Assembly (NCBI GenBank): GCA_029962745.1
Contig: CM057154.1
Location: forward strand, 33,857,370 to 33,921,369
Source of the DNA: Echinometra lucunter
Taxonomy: Eukaryota; Echinodermata; Echinoidea; Camarodonta; Echinometridae
Direction of reading: 5' to 3'
DNA: 64,000 nucleotides
Within the stretch, counting starts at the first letter, position 1, and each line of letters begins with the position of its first letter. The position numbers and the translations under genes were made by a program. Under the pieces are notes generated by a model. That model made no database searches. It was not told the DNA's origin and worked only from the letters and a program-made list of their open reading frames with translations. Shown here piece after piece: positions 46,917 through 57,900 of the stretch.

Positions 46917-47260
46917 CATTCTCTTCACTGGCTCCAGATCCATGAAAGAATCATCTTCAAAGTTCTTCTTCTTGTCTTCAAACTTAATCACAGTCTAGCT
47001 CCATCCTATCTTAAAGATCTCATTTCTCTCCGTTCATCATCATCTTGAGCAACTCAACGTCTCTGTTCTGCTTCTATTGCCCACATGCAACTATCTCCTG
47101 GACCCTGTATCATGACCCATTATGGCGATCGTGCCTTTTCTTCCCTAGCCCAAAAATTCTGGAACAATCTTCCCATCTACATTTGTGAGGCCTCCAATAT
47201 AGAATCATTCAAAATACTTCTTAAAACGTATCTTATTAGGCAATCCTCTACTGGTTAATG
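46917..47260 (+). pseudogene. Decayed CR1/L2-like LINE reverse transcriptase, C-terminal tail
   Basis: The plus-strand translation reads HSLHWLQIHERIIFKVLLLV and FKLNHSLAPSYLKDLISL, then after broken frames YGDRAFSSLAQKFWNNLPIY and SFKILLKTYLIRQ before a stop. This order (LHWLP, KVL, LAPSYL, DRAFS, WN-LP, FK-LKT-L) is the well-known end of CR1/L2/Rex-like non-LTR polyproteins. In-frame stops and a frame change show it is dead. The catalytic part is absent (5' truncation). Confidence 0.9.
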
Positions 47261-48497
47261 TATTCTATATTTGTTCTTCCCTTTTTCTCTCTTTTGTTCT
47301 CTCTTTGTTACATTCTTACATGCGCTTAGAAACATTGTATTAAGCATAATATAAAGATTACATATCATTTTTATTATAATTATTTACACCAAATTAAAAA
47401 GCTGTGTCTCATTTAATAGGCAAGTACTTGCCAATATCAAATGATTTCACTAAAAAGGGTGTCCAACAAAGGTTTACTTTTGAAGCATCATGGTATATTT
47501 GCAATTTCAGACTTGACAGTCTATAGCCAATGATGATATCTACATAATGGAGGTTAAAAAAAACTTGTGTTGCAAGAAATTCATAAAAGATTTTCAATTC
47601 AAACATGGATGTGAGGTAGCACAATGACACATCTAAACCTAGCCACATTTGAATTGATCTTCATAGTGAAATGAAATAATTGATACTTCTATTATACATG
47701 GACATCATGTGATTGTGTACCCCAATCGTATGGAATGAGCCGTTTGTAAATTTGGGCTTTTTACATAATCACAACACTGTCTTTAGTAGATATGAATGTA
47801 TTGCACCAAATGACTTGAAATTGTTGGAAGTAATACAATCATTCATAGCAACAAAGAGTCTATCTATAATCAGTCTTGCTTTGTCTTATTTACTTTTAAA
47901 TGGTTTCTTTCACATTGTAATTGGATGAACAGAAATATATTGCACTACTGTGCTATTCAGGAAGAATAGGGGGAAAACCTAGTGTAGTGGTATACCAACA
48001 CATCACACTAAGATTTATTGGGAGGAGAGACCCAAGGGTCAAAGTGATTAAGTTCACTGTTCCCCTGCTAGGCCTAGGTGATGCCATGCTTCACAATAAT
48101 TATAAAGGCAACTGGAGTTTATAAGGTATAGAAGGTTCTTTGTGATCAAGATAATTGTTTGCATTGAAAAAATTAATTGTATCTTCTACAGGCAAAAAAA
48201 TCATCAAAATTTGTAAGTATAAAACTGCTCATAGCATGTGTGAAAATGGTTTTTCCAATGAAAATCATTGCATGTGTGACCACAAGAAATTACACAATAC
48301 ATTTCCTTCTATTCTGATCAATTATGAAAGCAAGTCAGTTCAAATAATCAATGTACTATTATGCATCACTGAATGGCTTCCGAATAACAAACATTGTGTG
48401 AGTGGTTAATTATTAATCTGTTTTATGGATTCTCCTATATATGGGAGATGCTTTGACCGCAAAAGATCATAGACAATGGTTCACTTCACATGTGGCC
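47261..48497. other. AT-rich intron
   Basis: The first part (to about 47390) may be the LINE 3' UTR. No exon is supported beyond it. Confidence 0.45.
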
Positions 48498-48989
48498 TTA
48501 AAGGTAGCCCGTCCCTTTTGCAGACCCAATTCTGATAGTTCCCTGACTCTGTCATCATTTGAGAGAGAAAGGCTATATAACCTATCCCTGAAAGTGACAA
48601 AGCGTGAAATTCGGTTTTAAGGAAATAATCTTTGATAATTCATCAGAGCTTTCTTTTTTCGTACCACGAAAAAAAGACCTGAAGATTCGAGATAGCGCAC
48701 AACGAAAGGATTCATGTTACAGTGCCGCTATATTATGTACAGTACGTGTTGTGGCTGCGAGCTGCGCACGGCTGAGCTTGCTAGCTATATACAGCTGGCT
48801 GCGCTACTGCCAGTGAGCTGATCTGACTTGCTTATTCAAGGTTGGTAGCCAGATTTTCATTTTACATTAATAAATTAAGAGATGTATGACTGTAAGATCA
48901 AATGAACAGTATCGGAAGGGCATATCCTAAACTCATGCCAAGTTGTATGGATTTTTGTTGATTTTGCAAAAGGGACAAGTTACCTTTAA
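48498..48989. mobile_element. MITE, 492 bp
   Basis: TTAAAGGTAGCCCGTCCCTT and AAGGGACAAGTTACCTTTAA form imperfect inverted ends. The interior is partly GC-rich (GGCTGCGAGCTGCGCACGGC). Confidence 0.75.
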
Positions 48990-49112
48990 ATATTACTGCT
49001 CCTTTTATGAGAATCTATGTCAGAACATTTTCTTGAAGGAACTCCTTGCCACAGGTGAGTCTACCTTTGCTCAAGAAAATGCATGAAAAACCTATTTGGA
49101 ATTCTTTTATAA

Positions 49113-49352
49113 TAGTAATGATAATAATAATAATGATAATAATGATAATAATGATAATAATAACAATGATAATAATGATAATAATAATGATAATAATAAT
49201 AATAATGATAATAATAACAATGATAATAATGATAATAATGATGATAATAATGATAGTAATGATAATAATGATAATAATGATGATAATAATGATAATAATA
49301 ATGATAATAATGATAATAATGATAATAATAATAATGATAATAATAATAATGT
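49113..49352. repeat. AAT/AATGAT array, 240 bp
   Basis: Triplets AAT with interspersed GAT/ATG and a few AAC or AGT variants. It is followed by TTTGTATAGCGCATAACACA, the same kind of flank as the array at 25.4 kb. The polyisoleucine and polyasparagine frames are artefacts. Confidence 0.95.
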
Positions 49353-49379
49353 ACAGTTTTTGTATAGCGCATAACACAT

Positions 49380-50745
49380 TACATCTGTATGTCCCTACGC
49401 ACTTTAAGAAACAGAGCAAAGAAAGAATCAAGATTGGTTACCGAGCTTACTTCATTGAACTAAGATACATTTTGAATTAGTGTGTTTTCAGGGCAGATTT
49501 GAACTTATCTATTTGTGTCTATGTTTCTTAGAGAGTTTGGGAGGCTATTCCATAAAATCGGGGCAGCATGAGCAAATGAACGTTCACCATATGTTTTTGT
49601 GTGAATGGGAGGTACAATAAACAAATTCTTTTTGCATGATCAAAATTGTCTTGTTGGTTTGTAAACAGTGAGTAAATCATTCAATGAGCAAATTATTCAG
49701 TGAGTAAATCATTTAAGTTTTATTTTCAAACATTACCATAAGAGAGCAAAATAAGAGGAATCCAATGGGAACTTGCTGAATAAAGGTATAACTTCTAGTG
49801 AAAACACAATAAACACTTGTATTCTTTGAGAATACACCCTAAAGTTTGACAACAAAGTTGCTCATAGGCTGCACACACCTGACAAAGTCACAAGGAAAAT
49901 TCTGCATGGGAAAGGCCCCAACTGAAATTCACTGAAATCCACTCTTTTGTTCCCATGTTTGCTTGACTGGTTTAGTTTGTATTGAATTTTTTCACAAGCA
50001 TAATTTTGTACTGAAAAAACAACAACAAATAAACCAATCTTGAATCTTGAAAATACCAATAACCTTCTTCTATTGTCAATACATGACAGAAAGAAAACCA
50101 CCACCCTCCAAAAAACAGAATAAAAGAGAAACAAAAATAATGAGCGATAATTCCAATATTAGTTTGCATTTCTACCTAATAACAGAATTTTTAACATATC
50201 ATGCAAGCAGATTTGTCTTCAATAAGACAACCAAAAGGTCACTCTAAAGATTTTGAAACTGCCTCTTTTCCCCATTTAATTCATGTGTATGTTGTTCCAT
50301 TTTGTCTTTTTAAAAATTCATTCCAGGTTTTATTCTGATAAGTGCTACACAAATGTATTTAGTATATCTGAAATACTTATGATTATTATCTGTATAGGGC
50401 ATTTTGGCGGCACATTAAAAACAAGTATTTTTTGTCTGCGTGATTTGTCTGTGCAATATCAGAGCATATTATATAAAAAGCCGAATTCCCCATAGGCTCA
50501 TGTACAAAATTTGCCATGCAATATTATGCGATATTGCATGGTCTCTTCGCATGCGCACCATAAAACAAACATGCGCAATAAGGATTACAATGCGTGGATA
50601 CGCAATACACAAAGACACTTTGATGACGTCATAAAGAGGTAAGTCAAACTTGTGTGATCAAAATGTATGATGGGGGCCCTTTTTAGTTGCTGAAATGACA
50701 TTTATTGAATTTTAAATCCCTTTCCTGTTGGGTATAGATAATAAT
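49380..50745. other. AT-rich intron with a small palindrome
   Basis: CCATGCAATAT and ATATTGCATGG (50513-50541) flank six bases. A perfect CRE, TGACGTCA, lies at 50624-50631. GCATGCGCA motifs occur near 50550. No exon is supported. Confidence 0.5.
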
Positions 50746-50890
50746 AATTATATTGAATGGCTTTATTTCATGGAATACAGGAATATTCCACCCGTTAGGG
50801 CCAATATTGCACTCATCTTTAATTCATGCAATATTGGCCCTAATTCGTGGAATATTCTCTGGTATCCCATTCAGAGCCATCCAATATAAT
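50746..50890. mobile_element. Foldback MITE, 145 bp
   Basis: ATTATATTGAATGGCT and AGCCATCCAATATAAT are inverted ends. Internal pairs GGAATATTCCAC/GTGGAATATTC and AGGGCCAATATTGCA/TGCAATATTGGCCCT extend the stem. Confidence 0.85.
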
Positions 50891-51619
50891 ATAAATATTT
50901 CAACAATAGATAGAAAATATATGGTAGATGCTACTGTTTTTGCTTACAAAAATTTCTTTTTAAGTTATCAATCACAGAAACTATAAAATTAAAAGGGATT
51001 CTGCTTTAAAATACCTCATTTATGAGAGTATTTCATCTCCTTAATCTGGATTAATAACCATAGCAACAGGTAAATAGCTGCAGAGTTTATAAACAATCAA
51101 GTTATGCGCTCATGCACAAAATCACTCTCAACACGTACATGATCTGCCTGTACTTACACAGCTATCAAAATTTAAAACTAATCAACTTACATCTCCTGTT
51201 ATCACGATCCCCATGCATTAAACAAAGAGCCATCATTAAGCCTGTCCATACCAGCCAAACAGTTTTCTCCATGATCTGAATTGCCATGCTACAACCATGT
51301 GCAGAACTCCTCTCTTTCCGAGAGGCTGGTTGACTACGCTATATTCGCTCCATCCCAAGGTTGATAAATTCGTTGTCAGTCATTAAATAAAAGCACAGGA
51401 GGTTGATAATTCTTCTAATGGTACGAGGAAGGCAGTGAGCTATAGCTGGTCTCCAAGAGCAAAATGAGTTGATGATACTACTGTAGCTGCTAGCGCTACA
51501 AGCATGTACTCATGGGCTTATGCTACAGCTAACTGAATTAATTGTGGTCGGTGCTGGATTGACATGTGAAGCAGCACTCATTGAACAATACCATGCTGGC
51601 TGGGATGTCAGACGAAGAA

Positions 51620-52121
51620 CTGAAGAGAGGTAAACTGAGAGAGAGAGAGAGAGAGAGAAAGAGATAGATATGGGGGATGAATGAAAGCATCGAACAAGGA
51701 TGAGAGATAATGCAACACAGGAAGGAAATAAATGTAAAGTTAGGTAGAAAGAGAAAATAAAACTAAGATAGAGATGAAGAGAAAGAAAAAGTACACAGGG
51801 AGTAAAATCATGGATGTGGACATGGTTCAAGAGAGAGGGAGTGAAAAAAGACAACAGCAGAGAAAGATGAGAAATAAAGATAGGAAATTAGGAAACAGAT
51901 TATGACAGGAAGAAGTTAAGATGTACTATTGAGAGAAGAAAGGAATGGAGTAGGGGGGAGAGACAAAATGGAAAGAGAAAGATCAATGCACAAGAGATTA
52001 AAGGAGGCAGGTGAGAAAGAGATAAATGGAGATTGAAAGTGTGAAAGAAAAATGAGGAGAAAGAGAGTGAATGATGACAGGAATATCCATGGCAGAGATA
52101 TAGAAGTTAAATGAGAAAGAT

Positions 52122-52169
<48 letters not shown>

Positions 52170-52530
52170 TAAATGGAGAATGAGAGAGTAAAATACAAAC
52201 TAGATGAGATGGTACGAGAGCATGAGTAATATGAAAGTCAGCAGGAGAAGATGGATATGGAAAAGGAGAGAGATATAGAAAGATAGAGCGAATGAAAAAG
52301 ACAAATCAAGAGAGAAATAGAGAAAGAGAGAGCGATGGGGAAGAAAAAGAAATAAATTAATAGAGATTTCAAAATGTGAGAGACAGACAAGAGATGGAAA
52401 AAGAGAGTGGGCATAGAGGTATCAATGGGAGCAGATGAATATGGGGAAGGATAAAGAGAAAAAGAGAGAATGAGACAGAGAGAAAGAGAAAGAGAGAGAG
52501 AGAGCAAGAGAAAGAGAGGGCACCGGTTGT
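51620..52530. repeat. 900-bp purine-rich (GA) tract
   Basis: The plus strand is strongly purine-biased, with (GA)n cores near 51638, 52131-52170 and 52488. Pyrimidine-encoded Ser/Leu/Phe frames on the minus strand result from it. Confidence 0.9.
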
Positions 52531-54180
52531 TAGGCAATTAAATGCAACGCTGTCCCTGTTGCATGAAGGGTCATATGAATAAGCACATGAGAAGCCCCTC
52601 CCCAGCAATGCTTCAAATACTGGAACGACAACCACTCCTAAGAGACAAATTAGTGAATAAGCCATTGAAATACAAGATGAAAAGAGAAAAGAACTATAGA
52701 ATTAAGTAAGCTGAGATAGACTGGAGAATTGTGTTTCCACGAAAAGGTCCGATGGACAGAAAAAGGCACGAAGGATGAATATTTTTTCACTTGGCATTAG
52801 CAAACGCAGTTTATTTAGTTTCTGATAATGCTCTGCATCAACAAGTCTTTTTCCACAAGAAGATCTGAATATCAGTAAAAGTCAAATTAAATCATTCTCA
52901 AAACAGCAATAATGCTACAGCAAAGACATTGCATTATCCCTATCTATGTTAATTATGCAATCCTCACCACACAGCAAAAGACCATGCACTGCCAGCCTGA
53001 ATGAGTAATTCTTGTTTTCAGGATACAACATGCAAGTAATCTCGCTTGACCTGATTACATCCTAGCCTTCAAATTAATGAATTCATTTATCATTACTGAA
53101 ATAAGAGCATCTCTCAAAGAAAGCTGAAAAAACTTCAGGGAGAAACAATACTGCTGATATAATCATGGCTTTTGTGAAAATCTTGCAAAGAGATTACAGC
53201 TACATGCGAATGAAAATAAAAACTATGTTGCAATTAGAAATATGACAATAATTTTAAATGAACTCTACAATCATTACCACTTAAGTCATCCTGCTTCTGT
53301 GAAAACTGATTCTTTAAAAATTTTGCCAAAATGACAAAGATTATCATCCCCAAAGGGTTTAAATTTACAAAGTTTGTTCAATCATTTCCCTTTGCATAAC
53401 ATACAAATAAAGACATTGGCCCGAATTCACGAAAGATGTTCATTTTCAACCATGGTCTAAACCATTGTTTAAACCTCCATTGTGAACTAAAACAAGGGTA
53501 AGTAATTGTATAGAAGTACATTTAATACTGTCCATCTGTTGGGCAAGAGGACATGCACATAATATGCATTTCTCCTTCTTCTGTCTAGCTATTGCTTATA
53601 ACTCATGGAAACATTTGTGAACATAAGAAGAAATCTTTCATCTATTGTGTTAAGTGTTGAAAAATATACTTAAATTCAGTTTTTTGCAGCTCCAGCTTAA
53701 GTGTATATATCCCCCCCCCCTCCAATTACTGGTACTCTAAAAAATTCTTGTCAAAAACTGTCATTTAAAATCTAGTACTTCATATCATCCGTTGGGAGCC
53801 AGAAGGGCGTCAAGTCATATTAATTTATATAGACTTAATACCCTTCTGGCTTCAAACGGACAATATCATATATTCATTAGCTTCTTACATCTTACTATAA
53901 ATCTTACTAGTGAGTCCAAAATGATTCCACAAAGTAGGCCACACCCTTTTGATAACTCATATGAAATATTTGATCGACATCGCTCCCCTAATTCATTTTC
54001 ACTGTATGTCACTCCTTGAGCTTCTTTCCCTTCACAATCTCCTTCCACTGTGGATATCCAAACACTACCCACCGTACTCACAACCTGATCAAATCTGTGA
54101 CCAACACATTCTTATCCCTTGTCTGACAAGAACCCCACAAGCATGCAAGAGAATCTTGTTTGCGGTTGAAATGGAGATTG
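52531..54180. other. Intron, mostly featureless
   Basis: Contains GGCCCGAATTCACGAAAG near 53418, resembling one end of a MITE without its partner, and a 77-bp hairpin at 53787-53863. Confidence 0.45.
53787..53863. mobile_element. 77-bp hairpin
   Basis: ATCCGTTGGGAGCCAGAAGG and the inverse of CCTTCTGGCTTCAAACGGAC pair over about 28 bp with few mismatches. Confidence 0.65.
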
Positions 54181-54186
54181 GGTATT

Positions 54187-54291
54187 ACAGAGAGAGAGAG
54201 AGAGAGAGAGGGAGGAGGGCGAGAGTATAGGAGGTGGCTAGAAAGAGATGAGGTATGAGAGAATGTAAAAATAGGATGAGGTATTTAAGGG

Positions 54292-54322
<31 letters not shown>

Positions 54323-54560
54323 CAGGCATAAGAATATAATAGAGAAAAGGAGAGTATTACAGAGAAAGAAAATTACAATAGCAAGAGAAAGAGAGAGAGA
54401 GACAGGGGATTAAAAGGGACAGAGGGAAAGGGTGTGTCTGTGAGTGGTTTAAGAAAGAGAGAAAGAGAGATAGCTAGAAAGAAGCAAGGTATGAGAGAGA
54501 GGGAATAGTGAGACAGGGGTAGATGAGGTATGAGTGCGAGAGAGAGAGAGAGAGAGAGAA
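54187..54560. repeat. GA-rich tract with three (GA)n cores
   Basis: (GA)n cores at about 54190-54211, 54294-54322 and 54538-54560 within purine-rich sequence. Confidence 0.9.
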
Positions 54561-54601
54561 TGCGGCCAAGAGAGAAAACACCAGTGATGATGCTATTAGT
54601 G

Positions 54602-54615
54602 GTTGCTATGGCAAC
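54602..54615. promoter_or_regulatory. X-box (RFX) motif
   Basis: GTTGCTATGGCAAC is one base from the perfect RFX palindrome GTTGCCATGGCAAC. It lies at the edge of a GA-rich tract, a setting often nucleosome-free. Use as an enhancer is inference. Confidence 0.4.
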
Positions 54616-55833
54616 AACCATAGCTTCAGCATCCTCTTTCCATTTCAAATAGCTGAGTGGGCGTCATATGAGGAAATAAGCATGAAGGTTTCTCTCTCGC
54701 CTCGGTATCGTTCACACTCCATCTATTCCACCTTAATCTTCTTTTATATTGCTTTTCTCTTTGATAAACATTCACACTTTTATTACTATCTTCTTTTCTA
54801 GATGTCCTCTCTTTAAAGTGTTTCCTTTTTAATTTCCTCCTAATGTACATAACCTGCCATACAATTTCCACATCTTTTTTTTTCAAATCAATTTCTTTCA
54901 TGGTGATAACATGGCCTCTGATACCAAAACAGGTATATCATTGGTGAATCAAGGTTAATGTAATTAATTCAAATTGAACACTGAACATAATGCTTGGTAT
55001 TTGGAAACTAATCTTACATCAGAATTGATTGTGGGAAAATAATACCTCAAGGGCAGGGTTCTCACTAGAAAAAAATCCACACACGGTTCCCACTCTGCAC
55101 AAAGCGTGGAAGTTTCGGAAGTTTTATGGAATAACACCTACAGTTAGGTGTGGCAGCAGTATATGCTATAGTAAAAGGATGAAAAATACTTCTTGGTAAG
55201 CAGGAGTTGTCTACTAATGGCATAAAAGTAAAAATACATTGCCAAAAAGCAAAACAATCTGTGACATTTATCATTATTGTTAGGAATATATACTCCAATA
55301 TTTTTTACCCTTGTTGCCACGCATGGTGCAGCAATTTCACACATGGTTCTTCCTTGTCTGAAACCCTTTACGCATGGTATTGGAACCATGGGTGTTATGT
55401 ACTGGCGAGAACCATGCTCAAGGGTAATGTCCATCAGGTAGGAGGCCCTTCATGCACAATATTTTGTCAGTATTCATATCTATAGGATTGAACATTTAAT
55501 ACGCTTGACCTCATCCATCTTAGGAATATCAACTCAGATTCTCTTTAAATTCCTTGTTACTTAAATAAATTTGTTGTTTTTTGTACTTTGGTTACCAAAA
55601 ATCATATGACTTGGTTCTAATGTGTGTTGAAGGTTAAAAATGAGTTAACAGTATTCTGTTCTTGTATATAGCATATATCCAAGGAGTAACTCCTTGGTAT
55701 ATCACATTAATGATCAAATGTCTCAATTCCAAAGGACTTTGAATTTTATTAACCTGGCCCACACATGCACATGTTTATTACACATTTTGTCAATGTTGAT
55801 TAAAATTGACACCCTTCTGACAAGTTGTAGCCT
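54616..55833. other. Intron; possible unpaired repeat at 55.05-55.44 kb
   Basis: GGGTTCTCACTAGA near 55060 and CTGGCGAGAACCATGCTCAA near 55400 suggest a decayed inverted repeat. Otherwise no signal. Confidence 0.35.
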
Positions 55834-56422
55834 TTAAAGGAGAATGGAACCCAGGCATCAGAGTGCTTTTAGTGCATAGAGATGAACAAGAAAGATAAAC
55901 ACTGAAAGTTTGAGCGAAATCGGACAATATGTTCAGGAGTTATGAATTTTGAAAGTTTAAGCAAATCCCTATTATAGGGATCCTTGAGTTGGCAACTTTG
56001 CCAGCATCTGTGATGTCATCGTGGACAACTCTCCATTCATTTTATGCACAAAATTTAACATTTTCTTCATTTTCAAGAAAAATATAAATTCTTTAGAATT
56101 TACTGTTTGGTATGACATGACTACATCAATTCTGCAAGCATTTTGGGAAGAATTATGTTGATTCCTGACTCGAAATTTCATACAAATCAATTTCTTTGAA
56201 AAATCATACACAGAATAAATGGAGAGTTGTCCACGATGACATCACAGATGCTGGCAAAGTTGCTAACTCAAGGATCCCTATAATAAGGAATTACTTAAAC
56301 TTTCAAAATTCATAACTCTTGAACAGATTGTCCAATTTTGCTCAAACTTTCACTGTTTAATCTTTCTTGTTCATCACTATTCACTAAAAGTACACTGATG
56401 CCTGGGTTCCATTCTCCTTTAA
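55834..56422. mobile_element. Long foldback hairpin, 589 bp
   Basis: TTAAAGGAGAATGGAACCCA and the inverse TGGGTTCCATTCTCCTTTAA open a stem of about 230 bp containing CATCTGTGATGTCATCGTGG (continuing ACAACTCTCCATTCA) on one arm and its inverse on the other. The looped centre is about 110 bases. Confidence 0.9.
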
Positions 56423-57054
56423 TTACAAAAACCTGCTAGCTCTTTTCTTTGCTCTTTCTAGCTCTCTCCTCGAAACACACAGAATAGGTCTGTGATTGAG
56501 AGATTAGCTGAAACAGAGGCCAGTTTTTGGATAAAAAAAAAGAAAACTAGCCTATAAATAAATTAAAACAACATATGTATGGTTGAATACAGGCAGCATC
56601 CAGCAAGCTATGAGTCTCGCAATCACAGACGTATTCTGCATATTGAGGGCTGGCAGCAGAAGAAAAGAGCTGGCAGGGCTGCATGTCATGATTAAAAGCA
56701 ACAACTTCCCAGAAGAGTATTAATTTTGTGTTACATGATGTGATATGGCGCCCTCGTGGTGGCTCTCCAGAGAAGAATTATCTTCATACAGGATGAAATC
56801 AAGAAACAGGCATACATCCCAAAGGGTGGATATTCAAGTCCTCTTACATCTTAATAAGATTTATGAGACATCGGGATTATGGCAGCAAGATCGAATATAA
56901 GCAAAGGATTTCACCATGTCTCAATGTCATGTATTCATCTTCACTGTATTTCTATGCAGATACATGTATACATGTATAATGCAGACTGATCATACCACAC
57001 TAGAATCTCTACTTATTATACATGTGAAAAGCTGAAGGATTTTAGTTCAGTTCT

Positions 57055-57312
57055 GTGTTATACAGTGGCGGATAGGGGGAAGGGGGGCGGCCAAATCGGC
57101 TGCGCCCCTCCCCCCCCCCCCCACCCCTTTGAAGCCGAGGACCTTTCTTTTGCTTATCAGCAAATTGGGGCAATAAAACAGTCACCTTAAATGCAGAGGA
57201 TCTATCTTTTCTTTTTTTTTTCTTTTTTGCTTGTCGGCAAATTTTTGGGACAAAATAGACACCTGAAAAACCTGATCGCCCCCCCCCCAAAAAAAATTCT
57301 GGATCTGCTGCT
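57055..57312. repeat. C/G-run repeat fragment
   Basis: CAGTGGCGGATAGGGGGA at the left and CTGGATCTGCTGCTGG at the right, with two diverged blocks around TTGC-T-TCGGCAAATT, each bordered by C or A runs. A similar end (TCCGCCCCTG) is at 15180. Not classifiable by eye. Confidence 0.45.
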
Positions 57313-57587
57313 GGTCATAAGATAAGAGTTATCATCCTTCAACCTAAAGCAGATGTTAAAGTGTACACCAATCATTATCTATGTTAGAGTTCCATGTCAC
57401 TGCTGTTATTGAAATATGAGCTTCAAATATCACTTTTATAAAGAGATAGCAAGTTCAAATATAATGTCAATAAATAAGAAGGACTAGCAGGTAAAATAAC
57501 TGACGTAGGCATATGTATGCATATGTTCTCTTTTTTTTTTATCAGTTTTTTTCAATAATAAATTTTCATAGGCCCGTTACACAGAGA

Positions 57588-57900
57588 GAAAAAAGAGAAA
57601 AGACAAGAAAAAGTAAGAAAAGAAAAGGAAAAAAGAGAAAAGAAAAAGAAAAGAAACGGAAATAAAAAGAAAAGAAAAGAAAAGAAAAGAAAAGAAAGCA
57701 AAGAAAAGATATGCAGAGAGAAAAGAAAAATAGAAAAGAAAAGATGAAAGGAACAGAAGAAAAAAATATAGCAAAGGATCAAAGAGTAGAAAAGAAAAAA
57801 AGAGGAACAAGATATAAAAAGGAAAAAAGAAAACAAAAGAAAAGAAATAAGAAAAGAAAAGGAAAGAGAAAAGAAAAGAGAAAAATAACAGAATACAAAA
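57588..57900. repeat. (AAAAG)n purine tract
   Basis: About 310 bp of imperfect AAAAG/AAAGA units. All long Phe/Ser/Leu or Lys frames here are artefacts. Confidence 0.95.

Noticed and set aside
49015..49480. Polyisoleucine, polyasparagine and similar frames
   Set aside because: Translations of the AAT/GAT microsatellite.
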